From Labia minor (Eukaryota > Arthropoda > Insecta > Dermaptera > Spongiphoridae), in contig OY720350.1 of the NCBI GenBank assembly GCA_963082975.1, positions 36,996,660 through 37,060,659 on the forward strand: 64,000 nucleotides of DNA, read 5' to 3'. Shown here piece by piece: positions 8,401-18,886 of the stretch (its first letter is position 1; each line of letters begins with the position of its first letter). Under the pieces are notes generated by a model. That model searched no databases, was not told the origin of the DNA, and saw only the letters and a program-made list of their open reading frames with translations. A program made the translations under genes and the position numbers.

Positions 8401-11321
8401 ATTTTCTTACTTGAAAATTTTTTTTGGATGAAATATAATCCTTTTTTGATCAACATTTGGCCATGCACGGAAGAAAGTTACTATAATATCGCAAAGTAGA
8501 ACAAATTTAATGAATATAAGCATGGGTCCAATAAAATGTTCAAAATTATAGATATCATTAAGCGGACAAAAAATTAAATAAAATAAAATTATAAAAATTA
8601 ACAAAGTATTCCATATAAACCTAGAAAAATAAAGAATTGTTTGTTTTTTTTTAAAAAAAAAGTTATATTTAGCATAATTTTATAAATTATTATATGAATT
8701 GCTACACAAAAAATATTTACGCAAAAACGGTTTGAGCTAGACTAATGAAATTTGGTATATGGGTATTATCCAAAATTCGTAGTTTTCTATCAACTTTTGA
8801 GAAATGTAGCTCTTTAGGAAGAGGGTCATTACCCCCCCCCCTACAAAGTTTTCATTTTTTAAACTGACCGTAAAAATAAAGATATATGTTTGATAGTTTT
8901 TCATATGATTAAAAATTGTATAAAACTGCTATATATATACCTAGAATTTCAGCTTGAGTGAAATCAAAATATTCTTAGATTTTGCACTTTTTCCTGAACC
9001 ATCGAATTCTTAATAATTTAAACATTTTAATCGTTCATATATTTGAATATATAGATGATTTTATTTTATGTAAATTAAATATATAAATTACCATAATAAA
9101 AACTAAATCTAAAATTAGTTAATTTCTAATTTTTTATTTAGTATTTACATTTGAATATAAAATATTCTAAACTAATACTCACATAAATCTACCGTAAGGA
9201 TGTAAAATATACCAATATGGGGTAATTAGTTGATCAAAAGGGTCCTCAACAAAATCGGCAATACCCTTAAATAAAAGTATAATTTTTTTTATATCATTTA
9301 GCAAAAAAAAATTCATTTAAAAAATATAATATATATATAAATTAAAAAAAATAAGTTTAATATCATAATAAATAATTTATATCGATATAACATTTATTAT
9401 CGTATAATTTACTAAAGATAAAAAATGGAATAAAGGAAGAAGAAAATCAATTTGAGAATCCTACGAGGGGGGGATAAATAACTGTAATAGAGTATTTCTA
9501 ATAATGATGCCGAATTTTAAATTTTAATCCAATTATTTTTTTTAAGGTTAAGATAATTTTATTTTATATAAATTAAATATATATGTAAAATAATAATTAT
9601 ATTATTTTAATATTCCTAAGTTGGTATCACAATTTATCTTATCTTATCTTCTTATACGAGTAAAAATTGTTTGTTTGTTTGTTTGTTTGTTTCTTTCTTT
9701 GTTCTCCAAAACCGCTCTAACGATTTTTTTTAAATTCACACCAGAGATAGTATTTATAAAGAAAAATTGAGTTTTATTGAAAACATCTCAGGAAACTACA
9801 TCTTTATTAGTTTTTTTCTTCTAAATTTAAATTTATATATGTAACGTCACATCCACCGCCTGTGAGATATATACATATCTTTTCTTAAAATAAAATTTAA
9901 AATATTTAAATTATATTCATATATTTGATTTTTTTTATTTCATCAATAGATATACATTTAAATTATTTGAAATTGTTTCTCACAACGTTTAAAAGAAGAT
10001 TTATCTTTATATTTGATTCGATATATAGTAGGAGAATTAAATGAGAATTAAATTAAAACATCATCAATTTATTATACTGCGTAAATTTAAAAAATATTAT
10101 ATATTATACTCTATACTAATAAGCTGTTCATTATATTAGATAAAACATTTATTTGTTTTTGTGTTCTTACTTTTAATACATTTTAATTTAATTATTTTAT
10201 TAATTATTTAAAAATAATTCATATTATTTATTTATTAATACCAATTAATGATATTAATTATTTATAAATAATTCATAATAATAATCAATTGTGATACCAA
10301 CTTAGGAATATTAAAATAATATAATTATTATTTTACATATATAATTAATTATATATAAATTACCATAATAAATAAATAAATCTAATATTAGTTCATTTCT
10401 AAGTAATTACTTTTTTATTTATTCAATTTTACTCAATATTATTCCTAAAAACATTTAATTTATTTTTTTAACTTGGTGAAGTTTTTTTAAAAAAATATTC
10501 TACTGATTTTCTTAAATTATTAATATGAATTGAATTTAATTATCTTATTATAATTTATATGTTCTCCATTACTCGTGTAGAACCATGATGCCTACTGTTA
10601 AAAATTTATCTGTTCTTGTTGACAACTGAAGCAAGTGGTTTACACTTTTTTCCTTTGATATCAACCTAATTCTATTGAGATAGTTAATCTTTAATGTTTA
10701 TATTTATACATCTAATGATAATTTGTTTAAATTTATTCAGGAAAAGGTGTTTATAAAAACCGGAAAAATATGACCTAAAACCTTGATAGCTAGAAGGTGC
10801 TATATCTGGACTATGTGGAGGATATCTGAAAATTTTCCAACCTAGATTTAACAATTTTTGATGGAAAATAAAAATTTTCCGAATGTTATCTTTGTTATTT
10901 TATTAATAAAAAATAATATCAAAATTAAAAAAAACCCTTAAGATTATAAGACTAAACTGGTACTTTCATTTAGTTCGAAAAATTTCCTAGACAGATAATA
11001 ATTAAATAATTAACTTTCAACTTTTAAGCATTTATCATTTTACACAATGATTTCTTAAAATTGTTTCTATTACTTTTCTAGAGTAAAAATTGGTATTTCA
11101 TATAACAAAAATATAGTAAATGTTAAAATATTTTATGAAGACAAATTAAAAAAAGCTAGAAATTTATTTACCCGATAAAAGATACGCCATCGGTTATTCC
11201 AATTACAAATCCCTATTATATACATTATTATTTTTCTTAAAATAAATACTTCTTTTTTATGTTCTTTTCTGAATGTAGAAGATTTTAATTGACACACATG
11301 ATTATCGAATTTGTAATGCAT
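2761..11321 (-). CDS. HCN/CNG-like cyclic-nucleotide-gated ion channel (9 exons, 3' end missing)
   Basis: Predicted plasma-membrane cation channel opened or tuned by cyclic nucleotides. Exons, 5' to 3' on the minus strand: 11321-11250, 9265-9183, 8620-8411, 6614-6431, 6371-6181, 5147-4834, 3379-3285, 3208-3080, 2876-2761. All have AG acceptors and GT donors, and all phases agree, giving about 464 codons without a stop. Order: short N-terminus; HPYGRF motif before S1; S1-S2; S3-S4; S5; pore and S6; C-linker (DKYQQF); CNBD with YFGEISL and KRTASV. The pore reads LTFSGEI instead of a GYG-type filter, and S4 is poor in arginines. The donor of exon 5 (GTTGGT) is weak: the better GTATCA site four bases on would break the frame. 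A missing exon between exons 1 and 2 is possible. The last C-terminal exon was not found. Introns are packed with transposons. Family assignment is firm, subtype is not. Confidence 0.8.
3080..3208 (-). CDS. Channel exon 8 (CNBD beta-roll, first half)
   Basis: Acceptor TTATTTCAG|TTGTGT, donor AAAGAG|GTATTT; exactly 43 codons in phase 0. It reads LKAEIYLKFDVIIKAG, then SDMFFIAQGSVRIL, the classic first strands of a cNMP-binding beta-roll. Confidence 0.85.
3285..3379 (-). CDS. Channel exon 7 (C-linker end, CNBD start)
   Basis: Acceptor GAATTATTAG|ATAAAC, donor CATAAG|GTTATT. It reads KLQMEIMGAKCYQLLANSYL and then FADLPEKLVHK, aligning with the end of the C-linker and first helix of HCN cyclic-nucleotide-binding domains. 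Too short to stand out as an ORF. Confidence 0.75.
3644..4143 (+). mobile_element. Internally deleted mariner-like element
   Basis: Terminal inverted repeats of the type CGAG(T/G)GTGTTCAAAGTATTCTCGGTA with TA on both sides (3642-3643, 4144-4145). Inside, the plus strand keeps only a broken transposase C-terminus: HTPYSPDLPPSDYFLFPN (the YSPDL/DYFLF region of mariner), a frameshift, then VNKCIEVMRDYIEK before a stop. It sits in the intron between channel exons 6 and 7. It cannot encode a transposase. Confidence 0.75.
4834..5147 (-). CDS. Channel exon 6 (pore, S6, C-linker)
   Basis: Acceptor TATATTTTAG|TTTTGC, donor CTACCAG|GTAAAA; 104 complete codons. SLKLTFSGEIFHL occupies the pore-loop position, FFWLTHTLIELN is S6, and LEDKYQQFLVYVHEFM begins the C-linker, ending DKESILETLP. 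The C-linker match to HCN channels is strong. The filter position is not canonical. Confidence 0.8.
5355..5603. repeat. Tandem pair of a ~100-bp unit with AAT tails
   Basis: Two direct copies (about 5355-5455 and 5508-5603) of a unit reading AACAAAGGCTGGGAAACAC, then CTCTAAAGCAACTTCCTTCT, each followed by an (AAT)n run and AACTGAATAT. Between them lies a 40-base LINE tail in minus orientation. Probably a small retroposed or LINE-linked unit. Origin unknown. Confidence 0.6.
5467..6070 (-). pseudogene. Three minus-strand LINE tails in a cluster
   Basis: Fragments at about 5467-5507, 5606-5700 and 5818-6070 all start (on minus) in LINE C-terminal sequence and end in a TATC/GATA-type tail. The longest encodes VGRPSGKQPLGRPRTRWVD-like residues on the minus strand. 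5606-5820 is shared almost base for base with 33932-34150, including 110 bases of non-LINE sequence between tails, so the pair is a duplicated composite. Located in the channel intron between exons 5 and 6. Confidence 0.65.
6181..6371 (-). CDS. Channel exon 5 (S5 to outer pore)
   Basis: Acceptor CATTTTTAG|GTTTTC. It encodes FHLKGKHKRIVRLIILFVLS (S4-S5 linker and S5) with the HH pair where HCN channels have HW, then WIQHAKLEGHSEFVNY before the pore helix. To keep frame with exon 6 the donor must be GTTGGT at 6180. The stronger-looking GTATCA at 6176 would break the frame. Either an unusual donor or an early lesion. Confidence 0.7.
6431..6614 (-). CDS. Channel exon 4 (S3-S4)
   Basis: Acceptor TGTTTCAG|ATATTA, donor GCAAAT|GTAATA. 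It contains YFILDLISCIPIKLIW, the S3 signature of HCN/CNG/EAG-type channels. The following S4 region (FYFIYPVKIPKFLFYYSEMAN) has only two lysines and no regular arginine ladder, which suggests weak or lost voltage sensing. Confidence 0.8.
6716..7313 (-). mobile_element. Family A, HINE-like repeat, copy 1 (minus)
   Basis: Inverted relative to copy 2, 258 bases away. It has the 3' hairpin GACCTGTGGCCAGG, the interior CGTTGAGCCGTTCAAGCTG and the GGACGGACGGACAG microsatellite. Its outer end lacks the CGTCGGTCGGT subterminal motif, so it is slightly truncated. It lies in the channel intron between exons 3 and 4. Confidence 0.7.
7571..8212 (+). mobile_element. Family A, HINE-like repeat, copy 2 (plus)
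   Basis: Full-length form: T-run, ACCGACCGACG at the 5' side, two related ~75-bp modules (CACCAAATTTCACATG), a GTCCGTCCGTCTGTCC microsatellite, CAACTGATTTTGATGAAATT, paired TGACGTCA sites, CCGTCGGTC near the 3' end and the palindrome GACCTGGCCACAGGTC before AACTTA. No coding capacity. With copy 1 it makes an inverted pair inside a channel intron. Confidence 0.75.
8411..8620 (-). CDS. Channel exon 3 (S1-S2)
   Basis: Acceptor TTTTTCTAG|GTTTAT, donor TTCAA|GTAAGA. It encodes two hydrophobic segments, LLIFIILFYLIFCPL (S1) and MLIFIKFVLLCDIIVTFF (S2), followed by RIIFHPKKI, matching the S2-S3 loop of HCN-type channels. Phase joins cleanly on both sides. Confidence 0.8.
8700..8985 (-). mobile_element. 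Family B fragment (minus)
   Basis: Internal part of family B: ACGCAAAAACGGTTTGAGCT, ATGAAATTTGGTA, GAGAAATGTAGCTC, a poly-C tract and the region up to AATTTCAGCTTGA. Both terminal motifs are missing. It lies between channel exons 2 and 3. Confidence 0.6.
9183..9265 (-). CDS. Channel exon 2 (pre-S1, HPYGRF)
   Basis: Acceptor TTTAAG|GGTATT and donor TTTAT|GTGAGT flank 27 codons plus two bases. The exon ends WYILHPYGRF, the counterpart of the HPYSxFR motif just before S1 in HCN channels. Its two leftover bases (AT) plus G of the next exon give Met. Confidence 0.75.
9578..10344. mobile_element. TIR element (family K) carrying a family-F core
   Basis: Arms 9578-9634 and 10286-10344 are inverted copies of a ~57-base sequence around CCTAAGTTGGTATCACAATT. 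One arm recurs at about 54466-54525. The core holds a TTTG microsatellite (9669-9700), ACCGCTCTAACGATTTTTTT and a TAACGTCAC site, features of family F seen also at 18.3, 37.9, 39.6 and 50.8 kb. No ORF. Lies between channel exons 1 and 2. Confidence 0.5.
11250..11321 (-). CDS. Channel exon 1 (N-terminus)
   Basis: ATG at 11321 opens 24 codons reading MHYKFDNHVCQLK, ending at GAA|GTATTT in phase 0. The HVCxL signature is, from memory, typical of the N-terminus of insect HCN-like channels. The next exon starts in phase 0, so the two can join directly, but the family normally has more residues here. Least certain exon of the model. Confidence 0.5.
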
Positions 11322-13927
11322 ATCAGAAAGAGAAAATGATTTCTTCAAGTTTATAAAGAGATATAATTAAACTTATAAGCAAAGATATTTCTTTGAACGT
11401 TAGAAGAGTAATTTATTTGTAAACAGAAACTATAGCAACCCTGTCTAACAAAAGTATCAATTATCTAGAAGATGAACAAATATCTCATATAGAAATATTA
11501 TTCCGACATAAGTAATAACCGAGGGGAACTTAATCCCGTGAATATGGCTAAGACATTATTTTTATGTTGCTTTTGACCAGATAATTACTCATAAGTATCA
11601 ATGCGTTTCGGAACTACCTTTGTACATGTTAAAATAAAGATTGCTTGGTTGGATCTAAACGAGATGCCAACTTTAGCAACTTCTCTAACACTGCTTCAAC
11701 AATTCATCAACACTATTTTCTTCATTTCTTCAATGTTTTCATTGTTGAAATGTTGAAAAATCCAGGACAAGCTTCGTAATTAATAGCTCGACTTTTTTGG
11801 AAAAACATGACTACTTATAAACATTTCAGATTGTTTATTCAAACATCATATTCCACTATTATCATTATTAATATTAGTGATAATGTTTATGTAGGTTCTT
11901 TTAACATATAAATTTTACTTATATTTATCTAATTGATTGATTTCCTCCATCAAGGCTCAAATAAAGTCGTCATTAGTGTCAGAAGACCCTCCAAAGCCGT
12001 GTGGATCTTTCAAGAAGAAATTTACATTTCGAAATTTTTAATAGTTCGGAGAATACAAACATAATCCAAATTTGAAAGTTGCTTGTCACTTAAATTACAG
12101 AAGGTACTAACAGTTATACTTAAGAAAACCAATACAAAAGATTTCTTCTATGCTGTAAGTTAAGGGTAATCTAAGCTAAGAACAAATTTTATAAATAACA
12201 TCAAGAGAAAATTGCAAAAAAAGTGAAATATGTTATATACTCTTAGCAAATTATTATAAACAATTTAATAAAGAGAAAAATCAATAATTAATATTAAATA
12301 TTGTTAATTTATTTATTTTGTAAACTAACTTCTAATATATATTTTATCTTGTACTATATATTTTCATTGTATATAGTTTAGAGAGTGAATTTGAGAATTC
12401 ATAATATAATTTCAATCCCCAAATATCCACTCTCTACATTCCTTCCATTGCTTGGAATATCGATTTCACTTGATTTTGTTCCGTAAAGGTTATAGAACCT
12501 TTCATATAAAAGAAGAGAATATTGTGGACATTCCATACATATAAATTTGACTCATAATCCAAAAATATAAAATTTAGAAAGAAAAAAATGAAAATGAATT
12601 TCTAAAATATATATATTGTCGTATATTGGATGACTTAGGTAAGGTGGTTTATGTGAAAAAATGGGTTGAAAATAAGATTAAATTAATTTGGTAGCAATTT
12701 GGATTAATTTATGAAGAATAAATGGATAATTGAATCCGCAAAGGATAATATGGGAAGTGATAAAATTGAATTCGTTCAGATTAAAAATGCATATATAAAA
12801 TTAAACTAAAATTATGTATTTAATAAAATAAAAGAATTAATATTATAAAAATAGATAACAAAGAAATTATAAAGAGTTGATATGGTACCGTTTTAAATAG
12901 GAATATTAGAAATGAAATGAAATTTAATTTCATTAAGCAATTGCAATTTTATTAATAACCAAGGATCGACCACTTAGCTGTATGTGATAGGAATGAACGG
13001 AGAATTCTTAGAGACTTGAGTCTCAAGTGTCGCCCTGCGGATTTCTCTGGAACATCTCAAAGGGGGTGGCCGGGATGTCACTCCTGCAAGGGAATTGGTG
13101 TCTCCTTCTCCAATTCTGATCAAGACTCCTCAAACATTCTTGTTACACCGATAACGAAAACTCTTCATTCCTTCCTCCACCTTGGATACACGGATGGGCC
13201 TCTGTACATCTGAAGACCTCATGTTTTATGACCATAGGTCTTTCATTCTCCAATTTAGCAAAATTCTTTATATCATCCACATGTGTTAAAAATATCTTTC
13301 TAGAAGATTTCCGCACCATTGTATATTAAAATGCATTTTTATGCTTATATATTGCAATATATATATATATATATAATATTGTATATAGATGAATTGAGCC
13401 ACCTGAGGCTTATTCCCCATACCTACTTTTCCAAATATAATTAAAGTTACCTGGAGTTGGTTGGAAGTATGTACACTTGCTGTAACCAAGTGGTTTAATG
13501 AATATTTACTCGTAAAGTAATTAAACACGAATAATATCTTTTAAAAACAATAGATTGTTAATTTTGGATTGATATCAATCAAGAAGTATTAAGTAGTAGT
13601 AAATCTACATATAATAGATGAAATAAAGCGTATGATATAGTTTTATGCCAAAAGGGCGTTGCTTTGTCCAGCTTAAATTTCGCTTCTATCCTTCCTTTTG
13701 TCCCCACACTACTCTTGATTCATTAATTATTCTTGTCTAGGCTAAATAGGTTAGTGTAGGCAACTAAACAAGCAACGTTACACAACATGGTTGTTTTCAA
13801 AGGATAATAGTGTAAATTGAAATTCCAATCTGGATGGCAGATTAAGGTTTTATTCCATGAATTTATTAATGACAAGTCTTCATTAATTAATATATGCATT
13901 CATTTACATTATAATATATATATGTAT
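11322..13927. other. Non-coding AT-rich stretch with a GC-richer island
   Basis: No gene recognised. 12960-13220 is less AT-rich and reads open for 65 codons, but nothing in it resembles a known family. 11560-12060 has mariner-like spacing but no transposase motif I can defend. Confidence 0.4.
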
Positions 13928-14647
13928 AGTACCGGGACCCGGAGCCTCAGCTCGGTAATTAAGTTAAAAAAAATGATTCATTATTATTGGGTTTGGCTGA
14001 TAATATTAATACCTGATTCACTGAATCGCCATTCAAATAATATAAAAGAACATACTATACCTCTATTTTTATCAATATATATTCAATAAAAGCAGAAAGT
14101 AAGTCTCTCTGTCGGGAAATTTTGACGTTATAGGCTCAAAATTGGCTGAACCGATTTCGATGAAATTACATCACAATATTCTTGCATATCTAAATATGTA
14201 AATATTAAAATTGTAAAATTTAAAGTATATAAAAATAAATTGTATAAATTGGTTAAAGGGTCGAGTGATAGTTCGGTGTCCCAGGTATATATTTTATATC
14301 AACACGCCTACTTTTCTCTTTGTATGTTATTATTTGAATGGCGACTCGGTGAATAAGGTATTAATATTATCAGCCAAACCCGATAATAAAGAATCATTTT
14401 TTTTTGACCGTAAGGTGGCTCGGTGAACCAGGCATTAATTTTGAGGACCCCAGTTCCATTCATTTTAATCAGATTGATGCAATGATGCAACATTTAATAA
14501 TTGTAATAAATAATTAAAGAATTGTATATCAATATTTTTTAAAGGGTTGAGCGAGAGCTCGGTGTCCCAGGTATTAATATTACCCAATAATAATGAATTA
14601 TTTTTTTTTAACTTAATTACCGAGCCGAGGCTCCGGGTCCCGGTACT
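13928..14647. mobile_element. Family D long-TIR MITE
   Basis: Begins AGTACCGGGACCCGGAGCCT and ends with its reverse complement. The inverted match continues through AAGTTAAAAAAAAT to about 95 bases per arm. The interior repeats CTCGGTGTCCCAGGTAT-type segments and a family-E core (GGCTGAACCGATTTCGATGA). It carries no transposase. Partial copies: 17226-17420, about 39735-39815 and 50350-50420. Confidence 0.7.
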
Positions 14648-16035
14648 GTAGACAAAGGGACAATAAGTCTTTTAAGTTAACATCAAAGATGGACATATTT
14701 ATGTTATTAATCTCTGCCTGTCTGTCATCAATGTAAAAATAGCATTGTTGAAATATTTAATTTAAAACATATTTGGTTTATTATTTTTATTATTATTATT
14801 ATATTAATTTAAATTTTTAATTTAATTTTCAAAAGAATGATAATAATATAGAACATTTGGGTATTAATGTTTAATTTTTTGTTAAGTAAAATTCCCTTCT
14901 ATTATTAAAATCTTAAAACACCCATCAAGACTAGTATATTTTTTAGTAATATAATATATTTTGGCTTTCAGGTCTTTCAAGTGGAATGAAATGAGTTTTT
15001 CTTATTTAATTAACTAAAATTAATAATAAATATTTACTCTCAATTTGCATCATTTCTTATTTTGGTACTCGTAGAGATCTCATTCATGAAAAAAAGAAGA
15101 TAATGTTGATTTATGTGAATCTTCTCATTATCCATAATGAAGAAATCTCTTTCACTCTCTCTCTCTTTCACTCTTTCATGGGTGCGCGACAGTTAATTTA
15201 TTCTAACCATCCCCATTCTATCCCTTCTTCAAGCTTGAAAAAAAAAGAATTTACTAAACGACTTCTTTGCAGATGTTCATCGAGGGTGGTTTATCTGTTG
15301 TAATCCTCTGGCATTTCATGTATATGTATGTATTTTGGGATGGGTTGAGGTGGATGCATGGTTGGAGGTTGGTGGAGCGGGGGTTGGTGAAACCGAGGTG
15401 GGTTAGTTCCTCTCGCATGCCATATAACCGTGAATCCCCTCGAGTTTGTTCTCACGCGTCATTTCGCCAACAGAAAACACGCGATCACAAATGCTGAATT
15501 ATATTATCTTAAGCTCGATAAAAACTGAAGATCTCGGTTTTCTTTCTTCCTCTCTTCTCTCCTAAGTAAATGATGAACAAATATCAGTAAAAAAAAAAGA
15601 ATCATCCAAATCTGATTATAACGATAGAGTGGAGAAGGAAATTGAATTCCATTTATCTAAAAATAATCACAAAATTGCAATTTAATTGCTGAATTATTAT
15701 TTTTTTTTTAATCTTTAAGATAGAACAATTTATTTTTGAAGTTATATTAATTTCTAAATAATTTCAAAGGAATTGGCTTTATCATCAATACGTATACACA
15801 ATTCAATCAACATGGTTTTTAATAAAAATCAAAAATTTTAAATTCCCAAGCAATGTCTCAGCCTTACGTCTTTCCTCTTTATCTTTGAAGGAAATTTGTT
15901 TATACAAGCTTGTAAGGCATACACAATTTTTGTAATTCATTAAAAATAAATAAATAATGATTTTAATATTTGTATAAAATATAAAAAAAAATAATTTTTT
16001 TTTTTAATTTTCCCACATCATGCCTATTTATTCAT
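14648..16035. other. Non-coding stretch with a GC-richer patch
   Basis: 15100-15500 is GC-richer, with a pyrimidine tract, a plausible CAG acceptor at 15272 and overlapping short open frames, but the peptides are Trp/Arg-rich and unlike any family I know. I do not call a gene. The rest is plain AT-rich sequence. Confidence 0.35.
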
Positions 16036-16220
16036 TTTTTACTTTCCCGCATACTTCGTATAATTGGAATCGTCAAAAATTTCGACTTCGAGATTTCGAT
16101 AGATCTTGACGTTTTAGACCTCCATGAGTCGGAAAATACCATTTTTCGAATTATGTCTGTGTGTGTGTGTGTGTATGTATGGATGTATGTAATGTTTGTC
16201 AGTGAGCGAATTTGAAAATT
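16036..16220 (-). mobile_element. Family C 3'-end fragment (minus)
   Basis: Carries ACTTTCCCGCATACTTCGTA, the family-C terminal hairpin, then TTCGACTTCGAGATTTCGAT and a TG-rich microsatellite, and stops near GTGAGCGAATTTG. Only the 3' third of the element is present. Confidence 0.65.
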
Positions 16221-17225
16221 TTGTTTATTTCTATTAACATTTATTATTTTTTCATGTTTTCAAAATTTTGTAAATTTCTTTGATAAAATCAAAACTTATG
16301 ACTTTTAAACATCCAATGAAAGGACAGATCCCTTCAAGTTGATTGCTGTCTATGCGAGGGAGTTGTGTTGTATGATCAGTACATCGAAAGAAATTCCTTT
16401 GCTAGGTCCAGCGCAATAGGCAGATAAATTAAGCACCAAAATGTAACCATAAGCAGGTAAAAAGGTTTATCAACAGATATATTTAAATAGTAATAATAAA
16501 TAATAAATATATATATATAAAATTTTCATTAATTTTAGGCACACCTTTTAAAAAAATAATCCTTAAAATTGGTTAGATTATATTTAGAATATATTATTAT
16601 ATATTAAATTGAATTAAAAATATTTATTTATACTGTTATATATTAATATTATCAAATTAAGTTATGGGTTTATTAAATTTAAGTATACAAGTCTCTTATA
16701 TGATGAAATTTCATCGGAATCCGATAACCACAAGAGAAGTTAGAGTGGAGATTTGCTGAACAAATTTTTCAAATAAAAATATTTAACTATAGTATCTTTA
16801 AAATTCAGAAGATTGTATTCAAAATTTATATACCTAATGTAAATAAAGATAGCCTATATAATTCTATAGATTTCCGATGTCTGTAAGTTATAGCACACAG
16901 AATATAAATAAAAAATTTTCAAGAAATCTAATTCTATTACTATTGAATACTAACTATCCTAGTAGCTATAATTATGAAAATAAATTTCACTTATACTAAT
17001 TAAAAAATATTCAATAAATAATCATTCATATTCAAATAAATAATTATCAGTTTTTGTAAATTAAATTGTAAAATAAAAAATTAAATTAATATAATAATAC
17101 TAAATAAATAAAAGTATTTTTTAATTTCAATATTTCAAAATTTGCTATATTCAGACTGTTGACGTAATATGAAACAGCGGATTAGATTTAATTGTTATAA
17201 AGTATATTATAAACTATAAGTAATA
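16221..17225. other. Non-coding AT-rich stretch
   Basis: No gene, RNA or clear repeat seen. A short ATGATGAAATTTCATCGGAA segment near 16700 echoes the GATGAAATTTGGTA core shared by families A-C. Confidence 0.35.
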
Positions 17226-17420
17226 AGTACCGGGACCCCGAGCCTCGGCTCGGTAACTAAGTTAAACAAAAATAATTCATTATTATTGGGTTTGGCTGGT
17301 AATATTAATACTTGAGACACCGAGCTGATATACAATTCTTTAATTATTTATTACAATTATTAAATGTTGCATCAATGCATCAATCTGATTAAAATGAATG
17401 GAACTTGGGGTCCTCAATAA
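17226..17420. mobile_element. Family D arm (partial copy)
   Basis: Begins AGTACCGGGACCCCGAGCCT and follows the inner part of the 13.9-kb element's right arm in reverse, to TGGGGTCCTCAATAATAC. One arm only. Confidence 0.65.
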
Positions 17421-17535
17421 TACATAAATATGTATTATTAGGTATGTTTCTAAGTGCATGAATATTTTTTTTTATTGGAAGAATGATAAATATATATCGT
17501 AATTTATAATTATAAAATATTATTAAAATATATAT

Positions 17536-18200
17536 TTTTACCGACCGACGATAGTAAGGGAGGTATTGTTTTCACACCAAATTTCACATGTGGAGATTTT
17601 TACATATCTCCACGAATAATGCATTTTCTAAACAGAAAAAAGTATTTTTAGCATGATGTCTGTCCGTCCGTCTGTCCGTCTGTCCGTCTGTCCGTCCGTC
17701 CGTCCGTATAGATGTGTACAGCCTGAACGGCTCAACCGATTTTGATGAAATTTGGTATATTTACTTAATGCATCAGTGGGATGAATTGATCACCTTTTGG
17801 TGCAATTCCGGAAACCGGAAGTGGTAGTATTAGCGATCGACGATAGGAAGGGAAGGGTTATTTTCACACCAAATTTCACATGAGGAGATTTTTTTATATA
17901 TCACCACGAATCATGCACTTTGTATTGGTTTTATCCTCGAGAAAAATCATATTTATTAGTTTTTTCTTGATTTAAAATTATATGACGTCATCCAGCCATT
18001 CATGACGTCACAGCCTGGTCTTGCATATATATTATAAATAAAATAAAATTAAAAATGTTTATATTTATTATTTATGTATCCATATCTGTTTTTTATTACA
18101 TTAATAGATATATTAAAATTATTTGAAATTGTTTCTGTAGCTGGAAATTAATTTATTTCAAACAGTCGGTCGGTTCGGACCTGGCCACAGGTCAACTTAT
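17536..18200 (+). mobile_element. Family A, HINE-like repeat, copy 3 (plus)
   Basis: Complete: ACCGACCGACG near the 5' end, an expanded GTCCGTCTGTCC microsatellite, CCGATTTTGATGAAATTTGG, GTCGGTCGGT and the GACCTGGCCACAGGTC hairpin at the 3' end. Closely similar to the copies at 24.1, 38.7 and 59.1 kb. Confidence 0.75.
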
Positions 18201-18284
18201 TAATTTTATTTCGAAATTAAATAAAAAATTTTAAATATAAAAAAAATATTAATACAATATCCTTTAAAAAAAGGCGGGAGTCAA

Positions 18285-18515
18285 ATTTCAATATGGTTGT
18301 CATTTGTGACGTCATCCATATATAAATTTAAATTAAGAAAAAACTAATGAAGATGTATTTTTCCTGATATGTGATCAATAAAACTCAATTTTTCTTTATA
18401 AATACTATATCTAGTATGAATTTGAAAAAAATCGTTAGAGCGATTTTTGAGAACCCATGGCCATATAAACATACAAACAAACAATTTTAGTTTAGCTAGC
18501 ATAATAAGTTAAGAT
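18285..18515 (-). repeat. Family F fragment
   Basis: Contains GACGTCATCC, AAGAAAAAACTAATGAAGAT, ATCGTTAGAGCGATTTTTGA and an AAACAAACAA run. The same series appears at 9640-9990 (opposite strand), 37850-38060, 50760-50945 and 54590-54670. Boundaries are approximate. Confidence 0.5.
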
Positions 18516-18886
18516 ATAAAATCTAATTTTATAGATAAAAATAAAAGAATTTGTAAAATCATTTTACAAACTATCAATTTTGTTTATAAAAACTTACATT
18601 TAATTTTCCAAACGACCACACTTATGAAGATGAAAATTAAATAATAAATATTTTCCCTTAACAATTTTTAATCATTTTAGAATATTATTCCATACTTCAT
18701 ACTTGAAAAGTAATCAAAAAATTATCTAACACTTTAAAATACAATCTAAGATTACCTAGTTAAAGTTTATTTATATAATGTTGAAAACATTCAAGTTTGT
18801 AACGAAGAAAAAAAATTTCCATGTGAAAAGTTTCAAAAAAAAGTATAAAATAATTCTACTTTAAGTTAGAAGATCGAATAAATAAG

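Noticed and set aside
10745..10870. Mariner-like words in sequence near TATATCTGGACTATGTGG
   Set aside because: No TIRs, no YSPDL or DDE motif; match is only impressionistic.
13016..13213. 65-codon frame in a GC-richer block, possible exon
   Set aside because: No flanking splice sites that make a chain and no recognisable domain.
15103..15497. GC-richer region with a plausible splice acceptor and two overlapping frames
   Set aside because: Low-complexity Trp/Arg-rich peptides, no donor-acceptor chain, no family likeness.
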